A stretch of 16,290 nt of DNA from CAZQIC01 sp964593555 (GTDB lineage Bacteria; Bacteroidota; Bacteroidia; JAFLBG01): NCBI GenBank assembly GCA_964593555.1, contig CAZQIC010000112.1, positions 1 to 16,290 on the forward strand. Direction: 5' to 3'. Shown here piece by piece: positions 1 to 6,998 of this stretch. Made by a program: the position numbers and the translations under genes. Position 1 is the first letter of the stretch; each line of letters starts with the position of its first letter. The notes under the pieces were generated by a model. That model was not told the DNA's origin, ran no database searches, and saw nothing but the letters and a program-made list of their open reading frames with translations.

Positions 1-15
1 ATACGATTTTATTAG

Positions 16-201
16 ATTGTTTTTAACATTCTATTTTTAGAACTCCCCTTAAATGGATTTCAAAATACTTTAGGAGGACAACAAGATGCCTTTCTTGTAA
101 AGTTTGATGCTGCCGGTAATCGCCAATGGGCGACTTATTTTGGAGGAACGGGAAACGAATTCGCTTTAAGCCTAGCCACAGATGCCGTTGGAAATGTTTA
201 T
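16..201 (+). pseudogene. In-frame upstream continuation of the propeller protein with no start codon
   Basis: The frame of the 202 gene stays open back to a TAG at 13-15. From about 52 it encodes a further blade (GFQNTLGG, DAFLVKF, WATYFGGTG, GNVYM), spaced exactly 63 residues before the next GGFQ. There is no ATG, GTG or TTG in this frame between 16 and 201, and the other two forward frames are closed by stops at 24-26 and 38-40. The coding homology therefore stops abruptly at about 45-55. Either the gene is a 5'-truncated remnant, or the first ~50 bases are an assembly or recombination junction. Translation of bases 1-15 reads IRFY then stop, which could be the tail of another gene, but it is too short to judge. 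Confidence 0.6.
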
Positions 202-1300
202 ATGTCAGGACGAACAGATAGTCCAAACAATATAGCTTCAGGAGGATTTCAGAATACAATTGGGGGAAGCTTAGATGCCTACCTTGTTAAATTTGATGGA
301 TCAACGGGCAATCTCGTTTGGTCTACTTATTATGGAGGAACCGGTGATGACGACGGCTATGTAGCAACTGATCTTTTAGGGAATGTTTTTTTAGCAGGCC
401 GTACAGATAGCCCAACAGGAATATCGTCAGGCGGATTTCAAAATAATATTGGTGGATTAAACGATGCATTTCTTGTAAAATTTAATGCACTAACAGGTGC
501 GCGTATCTGGGCTTCCTACTATGGCGATACCGGATATGATACTGGCTATGGCGTTGCAACAGATAATTCCGGGAATGCATATGTTGTTGGTGTTACCTAT
601 AGTTCAAGCAATATTTCATTAGGAGGATTTCAAAACACGAATGGAGGTAATGGTGATGCATATCTGGTGAAATTCGATGGAGTTACAGGTAATCGTTCTT
701 GGGCAACTTACTATGGTGCATTGGGATCTGATCTCGGCTTAGATGTCGCTGCTGATGCTTTTGGAAATGTTTACATGGCAGGCATTGCAGGGTCTGGTTC
801 TACAACACTTGCATCGGGAGGTTTTCAGAATACTATAGGCAGTGGACCATATGATGACCTATTCCTCGTGAAATTTAATGCGCTTACAGGCACACGCTCT
901 TGGGCTACTTACTATGGTGGAGCATTCATGGGTGCTCAAGAAGGTAAAGAAGAAAGGGCCAGTATTGCGATCGATCCATGCGGCAATGTATACCTAGCAG
1001 GTGATATTTATAGCCACAATATGGCTCACCTTGGTTTTCAAAATACGTTAAACGGCTCGGAAAATACATTTGTTGTAAAGTTCGATCCCTCCGGAAATCG
1101 TGTATGCGCAACCTATTATGGAGAGTGGCATGAAGAAATTGGAAGGGTTGCAGTTGATAAAGCAGGCGATGTTTACATAGCAGCACAATCACAAAATTTC
1201 GGCCCCGGAAATCTTGCATACGGAGGGTTTCAGAATTCTATTGCCGGAGGAGCCGGTGCGGATGCCATTCTTGTAAAAATTTCCAATGCCCTTAGTGTAG
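52..1300 (+). repeat. Tandem propeller-blade repeats, period about 189-216 bp
   Basis: Seven copies of a segment beginning GG(A/C)GG-TTTCA-AA-AC start near 52, 241, 430, 622, 817, 1033 and 1222. The first five spacings are 189-195 bp, then 216 and 189. DNA identity is highest over the GGFQNT and LVKF codons. This is a protein-coding repeat, not a CRISPR array. Confidence 0.85.
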
Positions 1301-2934
1301 GAAATACAAATGTCAGTTGCCATGGCAATTGTGTAGGTACCGCTACTGTTACCCCTCAAGGTTGCGGCCCATACATTTATTCCTGGAATACAATACCTGC
1401 TCAAACTACTCAAGTGGCAACAGGCCTTTGTGCCGGCAGCTACACTGTATCAGTTACTAATTCAGTTGGTGTAATAACTACCGAAACGGTTAGCATAGCA
1501 CAGCCATCAGCATCATTGTCTTCAACAGTAACAACAACTAATGTAAAATGTAACAACGAGTGCAACGGAAGCGTAACCCTAAATGCATCAGGTGGTACAA
1601 TTGGTTATGCATATAGTTGGAATACAGTTTCATCTCAAACAACAGCTAACGCTACCGGACTTTGCGCCGGAAATTACACTTGTACAATCACTGACGGGAA
1701 CCTATGCCTACAAACACAAACGGTATCAATAGCACAACCTTCATTATTAACTGCAACTGCTGTACCAACCACAACTATTTTATGCAATGGAGGCACAGCA
1801 TCAGCGACAATTAATGTTGGGGGCGGCACAGGTCCTTATGCTTATTCATGGAATAACAACTCAACCAATATTTCTGTTACAGGCCTTGGCGTTAACTCCT
1901 ATACTTGCTTGATAACTGATCTTAATAATTGTGTAACAACTACAACAATTTCTTTTACTCAACCTACTCCTTTAACATTAACGCCAAACTTGACAACGAA
2001 TGTATTGTGCAACGGAGGAAATACCGGAAGTGCAAGCGTAATACCTGGCGGAGGAACCAATCCTTACAACTATAGTTGGTCTTTATCCGGGGGAACAAAC
2101 AATCCTGCCACTGGATTAGCAGCAGGGACTTATACCGTTACTGTTACTGACAAGAATAATTGCGTACAAACAAATACGATCTCAATTACAGAAACCTCTG
2201 CCATTATTATTAATCACACTTCGAACCCCGACACTTGCTCCAATGGGCTTGGCAGCGCATCTGTTATTGTAGGCGGTGGGGCCGGTATTTTTTCTTACTC
2301 ATGGAGCAATGGAAATACCAATACCATCAATACGGCTTTATCATCAGGCAAATATAACATTGTAATAACCGACTTAAACAATTGCACTAAATCCGAAATC
2401 GTGGTCATTGCCAATTTGGTTGGCCCTACCGCGGATGCAGGATCGTATATAAGTATTAATAAAGGAGATCAAACCATCTTAAACGGAAGTGGTGGTATAA
2501 GTTATTCCTGGTCACCCGAAGGAAGTTTGAGCTGCAGTACCTGTGCCAGTCCAACTGCCAGCCCAACACAAACTACCACTTATATTCTTGTAGTCACAGA
2601 CGCGAATGGGTGTACCTCAAGCGACAGCATTACAGTGAATGTAAAAACAGAATGTGGAGATGTTTTTATACCTAATGCTTTTTCTCCTAACGGCGATGGA
2701 GAAAATGATATCCTTAAGATCTTTGTGGACGAAACCTGCATAAAAAAAATTCACCTCATAATATTTGATCGTTGGGGTGAAACAGTTTTTGAAACTAACG
2801 ATCAAAACGGGTATTGGAACGGAATATTTAAAGGAAAACAAATGGACACCGATGTTTATTTTTACACACTAATTGTTGAACAAGCTTTAGCCAATTCCAT
2901 TATCAAAAAAGGAAATATTAATCTTATTAGATAA
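202..2934 (+). CDS. Secreted repeat protein: SBBP beta-propeller, SprB repeats, T9SS C-terminal sorting domain (5'-incomplete)
   Basis: Probable cell-surface or secreted protein exported by the type IX secretion system. Numbering from the first ATG (202; 910 aa): residues 1 to about 365 are SBBP-type propeller blades, each with a GGFQNT-like motif, then D-A-(F/Y)-LVKF, then WATYYGG, then GNVY-AG. The GGFQ motif recurs at residues 14, 77, 141, 206, 278 and 341, a period of 63-72. Residues 368 to about 740 are five SprB repeats, with the first Cys at 373, 450, 528, 603 and 679 and a Y-SW core. A PKD-like domain starts with GPTADAG at 741. Residues 817-910 are the gliding motility-associated C-terminal domain, with FIPNAFSPNGDGEND at 822, DRWGE, and a terminal basic strand. 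Such proteins act as adhesins or matrix components in known cases; the ligand here is unknown. No signal peptide is present: ATG 202 lies inside a blade, so the true N-terminus is missing (see the 16-201 entry). Confidence 0.85.
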   Translation: MSGRTDSPNNIASGGFQNTIGGSLDAYLVKFDGSTGNLVWSTYYGGTGDDDGYVATDLLGNVFLAGRTDSPTGISSGGFQNNIGGLNDAFLVKFNALTGARIWASYYGDTGYDTGYGVATDNSGNAYVVGVTYSSSNISLGGFQNTNGGNGDAYLVKFDGVTGNRSWATYYGALGSDLGLDVAADAFGNVYMAGIAGSGSTTLASGGFQNTIGSGPYDDLFLVKFNALTGTRSWATYYGGAFMGAQEGKEERASIAIDPCGNVYLAGDIYSHNMAHLGFQNTLNGSENTFVVKFDPSGNRVCATYYGEWHEEIGRVAVDKAGDVYIAAQSQNFGPGNLAYGGFQNSIAGGAGADAILVKISNALSVGNTNVSCHGNCVGTATVTPQGCGPYIYSWNTIPAQTTQVATGLCAGSYTVSVTNSVGVITTETVSIAQPSASLSSTVTTTNVKCNNECNGSVTLNASGGTIGYAYSWNTVSSQTTANATGLCAGNYTCTITDGNLCLQTQTVSIAQPSLLTATAVPTTTILCNGGTASATINVGGGTGPYAYSWNNNSTNISVTGLGVNSYTCLITDLNNCVTTTTISFTQPTPLTLTPNLTTNVLCNGGNTGSASVIPGGGTNPYNYSWSLSGGTNNPATGLAAGTYTVTVTDKNNCVQTNTISITETSAIIINHTSNPDTCSNGLGSASVIVGGGAGIFSYSWSNGNTNTINTALSSGKYNIVITDLNNCTKSEIVVIANLVGPTADAGSYISINKGDQTILNGSGGISYSWSPEGSLSCSTCASPTASPTQTTTYILVVTDANGCTSSDSITVNVKTECGDVFIPNAFSPNGDGENDILKIFVDETCIKKIHLIIFDRWGETVFETNDQNGYWNGIFKGKQMDTDVYFYTLIVEQALANSIIKKGNINLIR
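1303..2421 (+). repeat. Five SprB-type coding repeats, period about 76 codons
   Basis: Five units each have an early Cys, a glycine-rich turn, a Y-(S/T)-SW core, an (A/T)GL-AG-Y-(T/C)-(V/C) strand and an end of type (I/V)SI-QPS. The early Cys codons lie at 1318, 1549, 1783, 2008 and 2236, spacings of 75-78 codons. SprB repeats are named after the Flavobacterium johnsoniae gliding adhesin SprB, but they also occur in many non-gliding surface proteins, so gliding cannot be inferred from them. Confidence 0.8.
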
Positions 2935-2953
2935 TTCGTACATATTTTGTTTT

Positions 2954-2961
2954 TATCTTTC
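2954..2961 (+). promoter_or_regulatory. Possible -7 promoter box for the DUF2851 operon
   Basis: TATCTTTC matches the Bacteroidota -7 consensus TAnnTTTG at all but the last base and lies 17 bases before the ATG at 2978. No convincing TTTG -33 element is seen at the usual distance, so this is a weak call. Confidence 0.3.
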
Positions 2962-2977
2962 GGCATCAATAGAACCG

Positions 2978-4252
2978 ATGACTGAAGTTTTTTTGCACTA
3001 TCTATGGCAATTTAAATTATTTAAAACAGATATCCTTAACCTTATAACGGGAGAAAATATAGAAATAATAAAATCTGGGGAACACAACCCAAATGCAGGC
3101 CCCGATTTTTTTAATGCCCGTATCAAAATAGGCAACACAATTTGGGCGGGAAATGTGGAAATACACATTAATACTTCTGATTGGAACCTTCACAAACACT
3201 CGTCCGATAAAGCTTATGACAACATAATTTTGCACGTTGTTTATAACCATGATGAAACATTGCTTGACAAAAAGGGGAATGTAATTCCAACACTTGAATT
3301 AAAAAAACTCATTAACCCCAATACGTTCAGTCTCTATTCCGGTTTAAAAGCTTCGAGAGCAAAGATCCCCTGTGAGAAAAATTTTAAAGATGTAAATGAT
3401 TTTATTGTAAATGGATGGCTAGAAAGAATTTTATTACAAAGACTTGAAAGAAAAACAGAATCGATAACAAACAACTTAAACAAAACAAAAAGTAACTGGG
3501 AGGAAATATTTTATATTTTTCTTTCACGCAGTCTTGGTTTTGGTATTAATGCTGAGCCAATGGAACTGCTTGCAAAATCTATTCCGCTATCGGTATTAAA
3601 TAAACACAAAAGCAATTTAACTCAAATTGAAGCACTTTTGTTTGGACAAAGCGGCTTATTGGAAAACGAAGTGAAAGATGAATATCACAATTCATTAAAA
3701 AAAGAATACGGATTTTTAAGAAAAAAATATTCTCTCAACCCTTTGCCAGCGCACCTCTGGAAATTCCTGCGTCTGAGGCCGGCGAACTTCCCTACTATTC
3801 GTATTGCACAGCTTAGTAATATACTTTTCAAACAAAATAATTTATTCGCGAAAGTGATTGAGGCAAATTCTATTGAACAGTTAATTGAAATGCTTGAGAT
3901 CGGTACTTCTGAATATTGGCAAACACATTATAATTTCAAAAAAGCCTCTGCAACTAAAACAAAAAAACTTGGACTCAATGGTATTCACCAGATCATTATT
4001 AACTGCATTGTACCATTGGTTTTTATTTATGGCAAACAACGCGACTCTGCTGATTTATGCGATAAAGCATTAGGCTGGCTCGAACAATGTCCACCAGAAA
4101 AAAACAGTATAATAAGTTTATGGGAAACACTGGGAGCACAATGTGACAATGCCTGGCAATCGCAAGGCTACCTGGAGTTAAAAAAGGAATATTGCGATAA
4201 GAAACATTGTCTTAAATGTGCCATTGGAAACAGTTTGCTCAAAAAGCAGTAA
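2978..4252 (+). CDS. DUF2851 family protein
   Basis: A 424-aa cytoplasmic protein of unknown function; no signal peptide or membrane segment. The N-terminal block (residues 33-92) is typical of DUF2851: GEHNPNAGPDFFNARI, then W-GNVEIHI, then DW--H-H, then YDNIILHVVYNHD. The middle is helical and charged. The C-terminus has a Cys-rich motif: C406, C411 and C414 in YC-DKKH-C-LK-CAIGN, with C371 and C389 before it. ATG 2978 is the natural start, because MTEVFLHYLWQF is the usual family N-terminus. It is the first gene of a tight cluster; the PspC gene starts about 10 bases after its stop. The spacing of D43 and E61-x-H63 recalls a PD-(D/E)XK-like nuclease core with His in place of Lys, but that is my inference and not an established family function. 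Confidence 0.85.
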   Translation: MTEVFLHYLWQFKLFKTDILNLITGENIEIIKSGEHNPNAGPDFFNARIKIGNTIWAGNVEIHINTSDWNLHKHSSDKAYDNIILHVVYNHDETLLDKKGNVIPTLELKKLINPNTFSLYSGLKASRAKIPCEKNFKDVNDFIVNGWLERILLQRLERKTESITNNLNKTKSNWEEIFYIFLSRSLGFGINAEPMELLAKSIPLSVLNKHKSNLTQIEALLFGQSGLLENEVKDEYHNSLKKEYGFLRKKYSLNPLPAHLWKFLRLRPANFPTIRIAQLSNILFKQNNLFAKVIEANSIEQLIEMLEIGTSEYWQTHYNFKKASATKTKKLGLNGIHQIIINCIVPLVFIYGKQRDSADLCDKALGWLEQCPPEKNSIISLWETLGAQCDNAWQSQGYLELKKEYCDKKHCLKCAIGNSLLKKQ

Positions 4253-4262
4253 CTTAGTCATT

Positions 4263-4502
4263 GTGCTGAATATTATACGAAATATAAGAGACTGGTTTGA
4301 GAAACATGCCTTTGGTGTTTGCTCATGGTGGGGAAAAAAATTGGGAATAAAACCCAACACGATCAGGATGTATTTTATTTACCTTACTTTTTTTACTGTT
4401 GGGTCACCAATACTTATTTATTTCATAATGGCATTTATTCTTGAACACAAAAAATATTTTAAAATTGGCCGAAGAAAAAGGCCAAGTGTTTGGGATCTTT
4501 AA
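4263..4502 (+). CDS. PspC domain membrane protein
   Basis: A small (about 79 aa) inner-membrane protein with a PspC fold. It has an amphipathic N-terminus (RNIRDWFEKHAFGVCSWWGKK), the LGI--NTIR-YFIYLTF motif, and one long hydrophobic span (FFTVGSPILIYFIMAFIL) followed by a basic tail. PspC-family proteins take part in envelope-stress (phage shock) responses, but the short stand-alone Bacteroidota form has no assigned role that I know of. I chose GTG 4263 because it gives a start just downstream of the DUF2851 stop; the only in-frame ATG (4218) lies inside DUF2851 and adds 15 residues unlike the family. It is probably translationally coupled within the operon. Confidence 0.75.
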   Translation: MLNIIRNIRDWFEKHAFGVCSWWGKKLGIKPNTIRMYFIYLTFFTVGSPILIYFIMAFILEHKKYFKIGRRKRPSVWDL

Positions 4503-4513
4503 ACTTATTGACC

Positions 4514-5464
4514 GTGCAAAAAAAGAAAATACTTATTACCGGATCCAATGGTTTACTTGGACAGAAAATAATTTACAATTTATTAAAACGAGGTAATGCT
4601 CACATCATTGCAACTTCTAAGGGTGAAAATCGTCTGAAAGAAAAAAAAGGTTATATCTACGAGTCGCTTGATATTACTAATAAAGCAGAGGTGGAAGAAA
4701 TAATAAAAAAACATTCTCCTGATTGTGTGATCAATACTGCCGCTATGACGAATGTGGATACATGTGAAACACAACGGAAGGAATGTTGGGCGCTGAATGT
4801 TACTGCGGTGGAAAACATTGTAGAGGCTTTGGAAAATAATCCCTTACCCAGAGAAAAAGAAATTACCGGTTTTGGAACTCCTCGCCTTATCCATCTTTCC
4901 ACCGATTTTATTTTCGATGGTACATCAGGACCATACAATGAAAAAGCTGTTCCCAATCCACTGAGCTATTACGCGCTATCAAAAAACGAAAGTGAAAAAG
5001 TGGTATTTTGTTCCCAGCTAAAATGGGCCATTGCAAGAACAATGCTTGTTTATGGTGTGGTGGACAATATGAGCCGAAGTAATATTGTGCTTTGGGCAAA
5101 GGATATTTTAAGTAAAGGGCATAAAATTAATGCTGTCGATGATCAGTTCCGCACCCCTACTCTTGCAGAAGATCTTGCAGAAGGTTGTATTCTCATTATT
5201 GAAAAAGAAGTGGAAGGGATTTATAATATTTCCGGAAAAGATTTTATGAGCATTCTTGAACTTGTTTATAAAGCTGCCGACTTCTGGAAGCTAGATAAAT
5301 TACTTATTACTCCTTCTAAATCGAGTTCATTGAATCAGCCTGCAAAGCGCCCGCCACGCACAGGTTTTATAATTGACAAAGCAATACAAACGCTTGAATA
5401 TAACCCACATTCTTTTGAAGAAGGGTTGGCTGTTGTTGACAAACAATTTAAAGAACAGTCCTGA
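4514..5464 (+). CDS. RmlD-like SDR family oxidoreductase (dTDP-4-dehydrorhamnose reductase-like)
   Basis: An extended short-chain dehydrogenase/reductase of the RmlD substrate-binding family, which reduces the 4-keto group of nucleotide sugars with NAD(P)H. The Rossmann glycine motif GSNGLLG is at residues 10-16, DIT at about 53-55, NTAAMTNVD-CE follows, STDFIFDG is near 129-136, and the catalytic YALSK has Tyr153 and Lys157. The C-terminal half has RTPTLAEDLA and KRPPRTGF, as expected for substrate binding. I prefer GTG 4514 (VQKKKILITG), 11 bases after the PspC stop; a TTG at 4490 would overlap PspC. No other dTDP-rhamnose genes are adjacent, so the true substrate is open. About 14 residues (109-123, PLPREKEITG...) look inserted between two core elements that are usually close together. 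Confidence 0.85.
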   Translation: MQKKKILITGSNGLLGQKIIYNLLKRGNAHIIATSKGENRLKEKKGYIYESLDITNKAEVEEIIKKHSPDCVINTAAMTNVDTCETQRKECWALNVTAVENIVEALENNPLPREKEITGFGTPRLIHLSTDFIFDGTSGPYNEKAVPNPLSYYALSKNESEKVVFCSQLKWAIARTMLVYGVVDNMSRSNIVLWAKDILSKGHKINAVDDQFRTPTLAEDLAEGCILIIEKEVEGIYNISGKDFMSILELVYKAADFWKLDKLLITPSKSSSLNQPAKRPPRTGFIIDKAIQTLEYNPHSFEEGLAVVDKQFKEQS

Positions 5465-5541
5465 TTTAGCTCCTCCTCTTTTTAGTATTCTATCAAAAGC
5501 AACCATTGCTTTATCCGGCGTCTTTAGAATAAATCAAACCC

Positions 5542-5625
5542 ATGGACGCGAAAAAAATGACAGATCTTATCGTCTTGATTGCAGCATTTGTTTTATTTTT
5601 TGCAGGAGTATTCTTATACGGATAA
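5542..5625 (+). CDS. Possible 27-aa single-pass membrane peptide
   Basis: ATG at 5542 and TAA at 5623-5625. The peptide starts MDAKKMTDL and continues as an almost purely hydrophobic helix of about 18 residues (IVLIAAFVLFFAGVFLYG), giving a charged N-terminus and one membrane span. It lies alone in the 168-base gap between the SDR gene and the convergent nhaD gene, ending 7 bases before the nhaD stop. A second in-frame ATG at 5557 would give 22 aa. No Shine-Dalgarno or clear promoter is seen, which means little in this phylum. It could be a small-protein partner of a membrane complex; I recognise no family. It may also be chance, given the AT-rich sequence. Confidence 0.4.
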   Translation: MDAKKMTDLIVLIAAFVLFFAGVFLYG

Positions 5626-5632
5626 AAATAGT

Positions 5633-6913
5633 CTATAAATGAAAAAAATATTCTTGGCCTATATAGGTTATTGCTCCGGCAAAGTAGCCCAAAGCAGCCA
5701 GCCATGATATTTTTTTTAGATACCACATAAAATCTATTTTTTCAATTCCCATAGCTGCCACCCCGGCAGCTGACCCAATAACTAAAATACTGCCTCCCGT
5801 TCCGGCACAATAAGCAAGGAATTCCCATAAATAATCATCAATAGGATAAACCGACAGATCGTACATACCCATCGATGCTGCAACTAAGGGTACGTTGTCA
5901 ACGATCGCTGACAAAATACCGATGCTCAGCACAATGATATTGATGTCTTTTATTTTTTCATTCATTATGTCCGCAAGTTGAGCCAAATGCCCCATTGATT
6001 GTAATGCCGAAATAGCTAATAAAATACCCAGGAAAAAAAGTATACTTGGAACATCGATCTTTTGCAAAGCACTTACAACAGTAAGCGAATTCCGTTCTTC
6101 GGTATTTTTTTTACTATGAATTAATTCCGTTACTACCCACAAAACTCCCAAACCAAAAAGTATTCCCATAAAGGGAGGTAAATGTGTTATTGTTTTGAAT
6201 ACAGGTACAAACAGCAATGAACCAAGTCCAAGCCAGAATATAATCATCCTCTCCTTTTTTGTTGTAACATATCCATTATCTAAAGAGGCAAGCGTGACAA
6301 TACTCCCCTTCATAAAGCGAGACATTAAAACCAATGGCACAATTAAACATACAATACTTGGGAGAATAAGTTTTACAATAATATTAGGCGCGCTCACCTG
6401 TCCCCCTATCCATAACATTGTTGTGGTAACATCACCAATTGGAGACCAAGCACCGCCCGCATTTGCCGCAATAATTATGATTCCGCAATATAATAATTTG
6501 TCATTTTTTTCATCAGTAAGTTTTCTTACAAGAGAAACCATTACAATTGCTGTGGTAAGATTATCAAGTACAGCGGAAAGAAAAAATGAAATACAACCTA
6601 AGATCCATAATAGCTTCCTCTTGTTTGTTGTCGTGATAAGATTTGTTATTACATCAAAGCCGCCATGTGCATCTATCAATTCTACAATGGTCATAGCTCC
6701 CATTAAAAAGAAAAGTATCCCGGAAAGATCACCTAAGTGTTCAACCAATTTTTCGGAAATGGAATGAGCCTCATCAATTCCACTCATTATGTAAACGGTC
6801 CAGCACAACACACCCGTGAGCAAAGCGCTTGCTGCCTTATTAATATTTAGCTTATGCTCAAAAGCAATAAGTAAATAACCTAGCACAAAAATAATTACGA
6901 CTAAAATGGACAT
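5633..6913 (-). CDS. nhaD: NhaD-type Na+/H+ antiporter
   Basis: A 426-aa inner-membrane antiporter that exports Na+ (or Li+) in exchange for H+, supporting pH and salt homeostasis. It belongs to the NhaD branch of the ion transporter superfamily. About 11-12 hydrophobic segments are visible. Two related half-motifs carry the likely ion-site residues: SAVLDNLTTAIVM (113-125, Asp117-Asn118) with GGAWSPIGDVTTTM (153-166, Asp161), and SAIVDNVPLVAA (335-346, Asp339-Asn340) with GTGGSILVIGSAAG (371-384). The start MSILVVIIFVLG places a membrane helix at the N-terminus. It is alone on the minus strand, divergent from the ClC gene, and shares an 85-base intergenic region with it. The neighbouring chloride channel fits a joint role in ion and pH balance, which is inference. 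Confidence 0.9.
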   Translation of the reverse strand: MSILVVIIFVLGYLLIAFEHKLNINKAASALLTGVLCWTVYIMSGIDEAHSISEKLVEHLGDLSGILFFLMGAMTIVELIDAHGGFDVITNLITTTNKRKLLWILGCISFFLSAVLDNLTTAIVMVSLVRKLTDEKNDKLLYCGIIIIAANAGGAWSPIGDVTTTMLWIGGQVSAPNIIVKLILPSIVCLIVPLVLMSRFMKGSIVTLASLDNGYVTTKKERMIIFWLGLGSLLFVPVFKTITHLPPFMGILFGLGVLWVVTELIHSKKNTEERNSLTVVSALQKIDVPSILFFLGILLAISALQSMGHLAQLADIMNEKIKDINIIVLSIGILSAIVDNVPLVAASMGMYDLSVYPIDDYLWEFLAYCAGTGGSILVIGSAAGVAAMGIEKIDFMWYLKKISWLAALGYFAGAITYIGQEYFFHL

Positions 6914-6920
6914 CAGGATT

Positions 6921-6928
6921 CAAAGATA
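6921..6928 (-). promoter_or_regulatory. -7 promoter box for nhaD
   Basis: On the minus strand the sequence reads TATCTTTG, an exact match to TAnnTTTG, only 7 bases upstream of the nhaD ATG. The TTTA about 18 bases further upstream is a poor -33. If used, the transcript would have almost no 5' leader. Confidence 0.45.
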
Positions 6929-6998
6929 GACGATAAAAACTTTCATTAAAAAATAAAATTTCCTTTTCATTATAGTTAACTTAGTACCACCCGTAATT

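Noticed and set aside
52..2421. CRISPR-like array from regularly spaced repeats
   Set aside because: The periods (189-216 and about 228 bp) are multiples of three, the frame stays open, and the translated units are SBBP and SprB protein repeats.
4218..4262. PspC start at ATG 4218
   Set aside because: It lies inside DUF2851 in another frame and adds residues not seen in PspC proteins.
4490..4513. SDR start at TTG 4490
   Set aside because: It overlaps the PspC gene by 13 bases and puts eight extra residues before the usual KKILITG start. GTG 4514 fits better, though neither is certain.
6195..6767. 190-codon open frame on the plus strand inside nhaD
   Set aside because: It is fully antisense to a well-supported antiporter, has no recognisable domain, and is explained by codon bias of hydrophobic codons on the opposite strand.
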